Part shown: positions 53,301 to 62,300 of the stretch, piece by piece
Layout: every line of letters begins with the position of its first letter
How positions within the stretch are numbered: the stretch's first letter is position 1
Origin: Drosophila persimilis
Taxonomy: Eukaryota > Arthropoda > Insecta > Diptera > Drosophilidae
Length of the DNA stretch: 64,000 nt
Direction: 5' to 3'
Assembly: GCF_003286085.1 (NCBI RefSeq)
Contig: NW_020825288.1
Location: 15,996,001 to 16,060,000, forward strand
Program-made: the position numbers and the translations under genes
Notes under the pieces: generated by a model
What the model was told of the DNA's origin: nothing
Databases searched by the model: none
Seen by the model: the letters and a program-made list of their open reading frames with translations, nothing else

Positions 53301-56300
53301 ATCAAAGCAAAAATTACCTAATTAACATAATCCGCAGTGGCCAAATGAGGCGGCCGCTGCTCTTGCTGTTGCTCCTGCTGCTCCTGCTGCTCCCTCTCCT
53401 GGCGGGAGGCTGAGTGTGAGACACAGTGGGAGTGGCCTCTGCTTCGTCTGTGGCCGTTGATTAGCCCTGCCTTGCTGTACACTCCGTGTTCTTGCTCTGT
53501 CTGTCCGTAAATCCTCTGTGATAAGTTGTCTAGGACTTGATCCTGTTCCGGCTGTCGTCGGGGCGACGACTGTTCGTCGTGTTGGTAGCACGTTGATTAA
53601 TATGCAGACGTTTAAAATTCGTTTTTTCTCTTACTTTGCACTGTTTTGTTTGGCTCTATTCTGCTTGCTCGCTTTCTCTGGTCGTTTTCTTTTCTCTTTG
53701 GGTTGTGTTTATGGTTATCTCACGTTGCTTTGTGTTTGCTTTAAGGTTTTTTCACGGTTGCTGATTGCTGGTTGGTGGGGCACTGGAATAGATTTCACTT
53801 TAAGTTACACGCTGACAGCTTTAAGATCGGCTGCTGGTGTCCTGCCGGAAGTAAGCTGATTTCAAAGTCAAGAGAGCGCGTTTGGCTTTTATGAACATTA
53901 TGCACACTCCATCAGACATTCACACACACACAAAAACACACTCATATATGCGATGTACGTGGGGTCGGGCGGAAATGAGCCAGGCACGCAGCTGGCTTAA
54001 AACGTATAGGTATATGTATTAAATGTGGCCACTGGCCAAATGTGGACGGAGGACGTGCAGCGCTCGAAAGTGTGCTATGGAAACATTACTAAACGAAACT
54101 AACCCAATCCCGGAGACGCAGGCAGCGACGCCTTGGTGTCTGCCATCCAGAAAAAGTTTGACTTTCTGCTTTCGTCGAGCGGAAGCAGGCCACAGACAAC
54201 AAATCAAGCAGACTCACACTCCACTCACACTACTCATGCACGCACTCGCACTCGCACACGCCTGGTGCTGGTCCTGGTCCTGGTCCTGGCCAGCACTTAA
54301 GCACTTAAGGGGTGATCGTCTACCTGGTCTTGACCCTAGTTTTAGTTGCACAAATTATGACGGCGCGGGGCAGCGGTCGGGTATGGTCTAATTAGTTTGT
54401 TGCTTCTTTACTCGGCACAAAGCACTGTCAACGTCAGGTTCGCACTGTCCGGCTGTGGGTGTCGCGTGTCCTGGCGGTGGTGGATTCAGCACTAGACTGA
54501 GCTCCTCATACGGCCAGGACATGCTTTTAAGCCAGCTCGGGCTGCTGTGCTCGGCTTCGGTTACTGTTCGAACTTCGAAATTCGAATTTGAGAGCCGCGC
54601 CTGCGCCGGCTCTCTCTTTTGAATCTCTCGGCCCTCTCTTTGTGGCAGTCCTGCGGCGCTCTGCTCTTTGTGTTGCCTGCTCGCTGCGTTTTGTTATTAT
54701 TTTGTTTATGCCCCCGCCAGGCAGTGTCCCTGTGAGTGTGTGTGTCGTCACCTGTTAGCATTTGCGAGTCCTTGAAACCGTGTTGACTCGCCGGGATGGT
54801 TGCTCGTCCGGCTCGGCCTTCAGCTTCTGCGGTGGTAGCTCAAGTTGTGGCCGCTCGGAGTCACAATCTTGGAGCCGCCACCCCCTCCTTAGACTTCTGT
54901 TGACACTGTCCACATTATGTAATAATCACACACACACACACGCATACACACCCCTTCTGACGCTGTCGCTGACACTGCCGTGCTCGTGTTGAACTTCAAA
55001 TTAATTGCTACCGAAAAATATAACAGGCAGGAAGTGTGGGGTGGGGGACTTTGTCTGGTGCATACCGCAAGCCAAACACCAGGCACGTTCTTGTTTGCAT
55101 GCTGCAGGATGCCTAAAACATGTTCCGAAGGTCAGATGCAGGGGAGGCCAGGTGTCCTGCCCTGTCCTGTCCGGTCCGGTGTGTGCGACGCGCAAAAGTC
55201 ATTAAGTGTGGCCTGAAAGTGCGATGTACAGACAAAGCTGAGCCACAACAACAGGGGACATATACGTATTATTTTGGGCAAACCTCGACTAACGGTTACC
55301 CAGCAATTAGCCGTTGGACTATGAGCTATCAGAGAACTCCCGGGGAGAGCGGTCTTAAAGGCACGAGGGCGAGTGTGACTTTCAAAGTGCCATTGTGACG
55401 TCGTGTCGTGTCGTGTCTGTGCACCAAGAACACCCTGGAGCTGCCGCCATAACGAGAACATCAGCAACGCCGTAACGAGGTTCATGTTTAATGGCCGTGC
55501 AGGACGGCCGGGCCCAAAGGAAGAGATGGGGTTATATCCAGGGTGTCCTGTTCGGGGTGTCAGTCCAACAAATGCAACTACAAAGGCAGCCCAAAAGACA
55601 TGCACTAATATCACCATAGTCCTGCCGTCCTGTAACACTCCTGTTCGTGTTGCATGCCCCATGTCTCCTGCTCTGTGTGCCGTGTTTGGGGCTTACAGCT
55701 TGAACCTGACACAGAAAATTGTATTTTAATGATGGGGCATAGCGTCACTGGCAACGACAGGGACAGGGACAGGGACAGGGACAACGAGTCCGACAACGAC
55801 AACCGGCCCCATTCAAGACGTTAATAAAGCGATGCAACGCAGCAAATTCCATTGGTGCCTCCTGCTACCAAAGGGGTCCCGGAGCGGGGCTTCTGGGGGC
55901 TGGGTAGCAAATGAAGTTGTTTCTCGTGCTGCCTGCAGTGCCTGGCTGAAATCCAGCTCGGGTTGGCTGACATTTTTTGGTGCGCTGCCATTTCATGCCT
56001 GCTGCAGGTGCAACGCCAGAAGCCGGAGCTAAGGGAGCACCAGCTAAAGTCAAGCGGGCTGCCCCGGCCAAGTCTCCTAAGGCATGCATACTCCATTCCA
56101 ATTGCATTGCCGGGGGGTCACGCCTATTTCCATATCTGAAAAGTGTCCTTTCCACTGGCTTTGCATTTAATCATACGAGCATGTGTGTAACCAGCACCGC
56201 CCTCTGTCTGAATTGGGAAGTAAGTAAAGTAAACTTGTTTATGCATTGCTGCAGTTATAATTATTGTTAATGGCCATTTGTGTGGTGGCAGCGTCTTGCA

Positions 56301-59300
56301 GGAATATTTGGGTAGGACTTTGGTAGTACACTTTTTAGTGAGAGTACTGTTTTCAGCTTAAAGCCTAGTAAGAGGTAATTTTAAATCGAAATATTACACA
56401 GTATAAAACGCTTTAACTTGTTTACCAATTAAGCTTGTTCGTTTTATTTCCATACAATAAATTTCCCGAGAAATTCAATCATAATTACTGAGGTTCCAAT
56501 TATAGCTGATATTTTATAAATATTTTCAGTTGAACCCCAGGAAGAGGACAAGGAGGACGAGGACGAGGAGAACGATGACGACGATGATGCGGAGAACGAA
56601 GAGTTCGAGGAGCAGAGTAAGCTTTCGTCGCCGAAACAAATCTGTGATAAATATGAAAATAATTTACGGAAATTTAGGCTAATAAATGGCATTTGCCCGT
56701 TCTCTCTTCCCCCCACCCAGATAAAGGACTCACCGAGAAAACGTTCAAATTTGATGATTTTGCCCGAAGGTAAATGGGCCCTGGAATGGGCTGGAAAGTT
56801 TTCGAATCAAGGCCAACCGCTTGGACATTTTGTGTGTTTAGAGAGGATGGAATGGAGTGGGATGGGATGGCGCTTACACTTTATGCCTGTTATTTGAAAA
56901 GTTCCCATGGTCGGTCCATCGGTTGGTCGGCGGTTTGCAGTGATGGTCGTGTTGAAAATTGTAATTGTGTTTTTAATTGAAAGGCAGACCACTGGCGGGC
57001 CACGGCGGCAGAGTCACTGCTACAGCTCGTGGCTACTAATTAAGGATTAGTGTCAGAAATTACTTGTACCAAAAGTTTTATGGCCGCGAACTCGAACGCG
57101 AACGGCGAAGGGCGAATGGGAACCAGATGCCGCAGGCAGCTTAGATCCCAGAAGTGCCAGCAACAGTCCCAGATCCAGCTTCAGCTACAACCATTATAAT
57201 AAAATGACGTCAAGTTGGTTTTGCTTGCTTTATTTTAATTGTTCTGCCATTCGCATTGTTGCTGTTGCTGTTGCTGTGGCCGTTGCTGCTGTTGTTTCAA
57301 ATGTTTCTAAAACTTTTCGCAGGCTGTGGAGTTTCTGCGGTGGGTGCGGGCCTCTTTTGGGGGTGGCAAACCTGGCCAACCAGCAGGATAAACTCTTAAA
57401 TCATAATTAGTTAAATTTAGCATAATTTAATTGGAGTTTTCAGTCCCCACCGCCCCCACGCCATCCCTGACATCTCAAATCTCACTCTTGGTTGCCTGAA
57501 CATTCGCCTGTGATTATTTTTATATTTCCTCCTTCCAGATTGCTGCACCCGAAGATTGTTCGCGCCTGTACCCTAGTGCTAACAGACTGGGCACAGATTC
57601 CCACGCGGGCCCTGAAGGCGGCCGTTACCGTTCTGCACCGCATCGCCTACGGCTGCTCCTGCCCCGGAATGCTCTTCCAGGTGAGCCGGAGCATTGCACC
57701 TAATTGCAGTTAGGGTCCTAAGGTCCAGCGACTCGTTGGCCTCTCAATGCTTCTGGGGTCGTTGCCTACTGCCTCTGCCTCTTGGCTTTGGCCCTGCTTT
57801 TAATTCTTTTGGCCAGAGACCTGCACATAAATCAAAGTCAAATGCAAAAACAAATGCCGCGGCTTAGCTGCTCAGTAGACATTCTGCGGCTCATTTTTTT
57901 CCCTAGACATGCACTGAGAAAAAAGTCCGATAAAACTAAGTAACCAAATTGAAGTAAATTATTTAAAGCCAAAAGGGAATCGGTGATAGCCAAAGCAGTT
58001 GATGATGCTACTTCTGGAGAGTGGAATGTTTACATAGTGGAATTGACATAAAAGTTAATATCTTTTATCAGGGTTAAATTGAATATCAGCTTGAAAATTT
58101 ACTTGACCTTTTACCAGCCTTTTCCTTCCATCACTTCCGGGGTAGAGATGAATATTTTTGAGCAAAAATGGTAGACTATTTTCCCGAGTGTACTGTACTT
58201 TCTTTTACTGTCGCTGCTTTCATTTCATTTTTATGGTAATTTGTACAAATTAAGCGAACCTTTTTTCTATTTGTGCCATGCCACAAACGATATTTGCTGC
58301 GAGTTCTTTACGAGTAAACGTATATATATTTTTTTAAACGAGTCACCCGCGTCGAATGCTCGTTGGTCCCTTTCAGACCCTCTGTTGTCAGCCGGAATTT
58401 GAACTTTTTAAGCCTTTCACGCGCTGCCTTGAGCCGCAGCATCGGTTGGTGGGGTTGCCGCTCGGTGCTTTCGGTGGAGCGACTCAAATATTCAAATGTC
58501 TGTGTTTGAGTTTGTACAAGTGTATGCCCGCGGAATGGGGCATATCAAATAAGCTGTGAGCTATGACATTTCAGCTGTTGGTGAGCCTGCTCTAATGAGC
58601 AATAATGTTTGAAATTTGGCTAGTCCTAGTCCTCTGAAAATTTCCACTTAGTTGAGCCACATGCAAAGTACTTCTGGTTTTCCTTGTGTAGGGTATTTGC
58701 AGTGTTGCCTTGTGGAAATGGCTTTCAGTCTTTGTTAGATTTCTTTTCAACTGCTTATGCTGCTTTTCACGGCTGGCAATTAAACTTTTCTTTTTGGCCA
58801 GAGTTCATAAATCACATTCAGCAGCAGGCAGCAGCAGGCAACGTGGCCTTCTCTAACCATTCCGCGACTTTATCATCGGCTTTAAGCGATGCTTAAAGTG
58901 TTTGGCTCTGGGCAACTCTGTTGAGTCCTCCGCTTATGCAATCCCAGTAGAGGGGCTGCAGAATGGCTAATCACCAAAGCAGCCGAAAACGGCATCTGAA
59001 AGAGGAGAGGAGACAAAGCCGATACTCATTCGCCCTGTGTTTCGCAATCTCCGCACAGCCGTCCAGCCAGCTCTACATATCAGCGTCATCTAAGCCGGCT
59101 CACTGTCTGGTGTGTACAAGCGACGAAGACTACGACAATGATGACGAGAGCGGCTGGAGCTATCCATTTCAATGTGGCCATCAGAGGAAGCTGACTCCTG
59201 GCTGTCGGATGCCGCCTGCCGCCTGCCGGCTGCCTGCCTGCCCACAAACAAAACAAAAGTAGCATCATATGCAAAGTCAAAACCACTAATGGGTCTGCGC

Positions 59301-62300
59301 AATCATAGGATAAATTAAATTCCAAATACGGTCGACAGTCGACGAGCTGCAAGAGCAGGGAGACAACAACGATACAGAGGGTTGAGTGGAGCTTTGGGCG
59401 GGGGGTTGGAGTTTTTGGGGTTAGTTTCGGCGAAGGTGGGGCATTTATAAAGTTTTTGCCAACTGCAAATGATATCTTGCTCAGACAGAGTCAGAGGCAA
59501 ACCGCAGGCGGCAACCACAGAAGGGCAATGGCTGCCCCCAACCACTCGACTCCGGTCTGGAAGCTGCTGTTGTGGCTGTCTTTCCAGAAACTTTTCATTT
59601 GAATATCAAGAACCCACTCTCTTTCTCTGTCTCTGTCTCTACCCACAGGCCAAGCTGTTTCGCATCTTTCAACAAGTCCTCAGCGTGGAACGTGACGTCC
59701 ATCAGGAGGAGCTGCGTCGCCTGGGCATCTACGTAGTACGCAAATTTGTCGAGGTGGCACCAACTAATCCCAAAATCTATGCAGAGTTATTATTTTACAA
59801 AGGCATCAGGGAGGCAAATGAGCTGGAGACTGGCTATTGTGATGCCTACGAATCGTAAGTATGGCCAGTCATGCGGTCGACTCTAGATCCCTCCGCCCTT
59901 GGCTTTTACTTGCCCATTGTCTCGTCGGGGTTAAAAGGGCCCATCATCACAATGGGCGCATGATTGACTGAGCCTGGGCTTCATCGTCTGTCGTTTAGTT
60001 GGCAGATGATAAATGATGACCACCAGCCAGAGAGCAACTTTTCCCATCTCATTGTATTTGCATATACCCTCTAGTCAAAGGGTGCAAGGCCATCCCCCCC
60101 ATGCCGACCTACTGCTACTGCTACTGCTTCTGAGGTCCGGCAGAGCAAGTCAAATTCATGGATAAAACGTGCACTATAATATATTTCCTCATGCAAGAAT
60201 AGTGAGAGATATATATCTATCCTAGGGATGGACAACAACGATGGATACACTCGCAAAAATAATTATCGTATTGATTTGAACAAGATTTGTATCGAAGACT
60301 TACATTATTATGAGCAATAGACCAGCAATGGTCAGTAATCCATGACTGAATCTTCAGGATCTTCTTATTAACATTCCCTTTTTCATGATCCCCAAATTGA
60401 CAAAATGTGATAAAGAGTTTAACACCAGATCTATTGAATATTTGTTAATGGCTGAACCGATGTTTAATGCAATATTGGTTCGCTGTTCTTCCCTTCTAAC
60501 TTGTGGTTTCGCATATTTTATAGGGGAACCAAAGGCACCTGGAGTGAGGAGCAGGAGACCGAGCTGCGCTTCCTGTTCGAGGAGAATCAACGGAATCCCG
60601 AAACGGATAAGGGTAACTATGGCAAAATTCACTCATAGTTGGGGCTTTGCCTCCTCGCCCTGAGTGTGAATTAAGACTCGATTTACAGTAAATGAATAGA
60701 AGCAATCAGAGCTGGGGCACTCGAGTCCCAACCAGAACAGTCGCAGGGAACAGCAGAATAGCAGGGAATGGCAAACAACAGAAAGCATTGCAACCCAATT
60801 GTGTCTGCTCTTTCAGATGTGATTGATTGGATTCTGGACAATTTGGCCGACAAGACACGCACTCGACGTGGTGTCCTCAAGAAGATGAAGGAGATGGGTC
60901 TGCTGTTCAAGGCGCCCACCAAACGCTCGACAAAGTCGGCCCAGAGTGGAAAAAACCTTTGGCAGCCGGAAGAGGACGAGATGCTAAGAAGCTTATACGA
61001 TCAATATCGCACCGAGCCGGGTAAATGGACAGCAATTTATACCGAACAGGCAGAGCTGAATGCGTTGCCCTTTGTGATTTCTTTCGCAGATTGCCTGGAG
61101 CGCCTTGTCCGAGAGTTTGGAGAGCAGCGCAGCAAGCAGCAGATCATCAAGAGAATGCTTCAGATTCACTTGATAGCGGACAAGTCGGAGATACTGCCCG
61201 CCAAGTCCAGCAAAGGGCGCGGCAAGGGCAAGTCGAAGAGGCAGCAGGAGGCGAACAGCGACAGTGGCAGTGGCAGTGGCAGCGAAGCAGATGAATACAT
61301 GGAGGAGCCCATGTTTGAAGATGCCGGAACCAGGAAGCCACAAAATAAGTCCAGGTCACGTCAGGTGGTGCGCACTCCCCTTGATGTGGGCACGGTGCAA
61401 GCCCTAATCGCTCAGGTCGATACGGAAAAGTATCAGCCAGCCTTTGAGTGGCTCACAGAATGCCTGAACGACGCTAGCGACGATACCGACGAGCCAGCCG
61501 AGGATGATGATGGTGTGCCATTGCTACCTTTGCAGCAGAGTCAGAAAGACGCCATGGAGGATGGTAATTTTCAGAAAGTCCTGGTGGCACTCGGCATGCA
61601 ACCGCCAATTGCGGGCATGGAGAACTACTGGCGTGTTCCGACCTATCTTAATGCGGCTGACTTGAAGCTACGTGCTAAAATCGTGTCCGGCGAAGAGGTG
61701 GAAATTGAGCCAGAGAATATCCGGGAGGAGGATGTCGATGAGGAAGATGACGAGGAGGACTATCTGGACAAGCGCAGCAGACAGCGACAACAGGCCCAAG
61801 CGGAGAACATAACAGCTCAGCAGCAGAGCAGGCTGGACAGCCTAATGTTTAGCAAAAGCGATGACGATGACCAGGCCGAGCAACGAGCTGCGCTGAAGAG
61901 AAAGGGCAACGGGAAGCAGGCCAAGCGGCAGCGCAAGGGGAAGGCCAAAGCTATGGAGACAAAGGAGTCCGACGATGAGGAAGAAGTCAATGCAATTGCC
62001 CGCAAATTGGCACGCAAGAAACGGCAGCCTGATGTGTCCAGCGAAGAGGAGGATGATGATGAGCCAAAGCCAGAGCCAAAGCCAAAGCTAAAGCCAAGAG
62101 AGGAGAAGGAGAAAGAAACGGAGCAACCGAGCAGAGCCAGCACGGATGATTTATTTGAACAATTGAAAGCCAAGCGAGCCACTAAAATCAAACTGGGCGA
62201 TATGGTTCTAAATGAGTCAACAAAGGCCGTAGGGGACGAGGACGGGGACGGGGACGATGATGCATTTAACTTTAACTCGGAGGACTATCGTGCTCGGTTG

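Larger units (their letters stand above)
39787..53316 (+). other. timeout: timeout giant intron, part upstream of 2mit
   Basis: 13.5 kb, probably also the 5' intron of 2mit if the distal promoter is real. It is rich in short tandem repeats: TA 41125-41151, GGCA 41343-41370, CCGAAC 42104-42159, 16-mer 42549-42596, GGGGAT 43128-43156, TGCCTG 43727-43750, GGTGTC 46111-46143, 12-mer 46990-47025, GGGAGT 47248-47283 and GTGGAA 53093-53114. No coding gene is supported. Confidence 0.8.
53896..56529 (+). other. timeout: timeout giant intron, 3' end
   Basis: 2.6 kb. It holds the minus-strand Inr/DPE candidate (54466-54530), GGTCCT (54264-54289) and GGGACA (55756-55783) repeats, and a purine-rich minus-strand stretch at 54550-54900. 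It ends at the exon h acceptor. Confidence 0.8.

Noticed and set aside
53346-53414. Short plus-strand ORF MRRPL followed by a poly-leucine run, like a signal peptide
   Set aside because: It is the complement of a CAG-rich stretch in the candidate minus-strand 5' UTR and ends after 22 codons; no mature peptide follows.
60768-60816. ATG that appears to start a 624-codon gene
   Set aside because: The ATG is inside the 204-nt intron 60613-60816; the preceding exon joins in phase at 60817 and restores a conserved Asp-Val-Ile-Asp-Trp segment.
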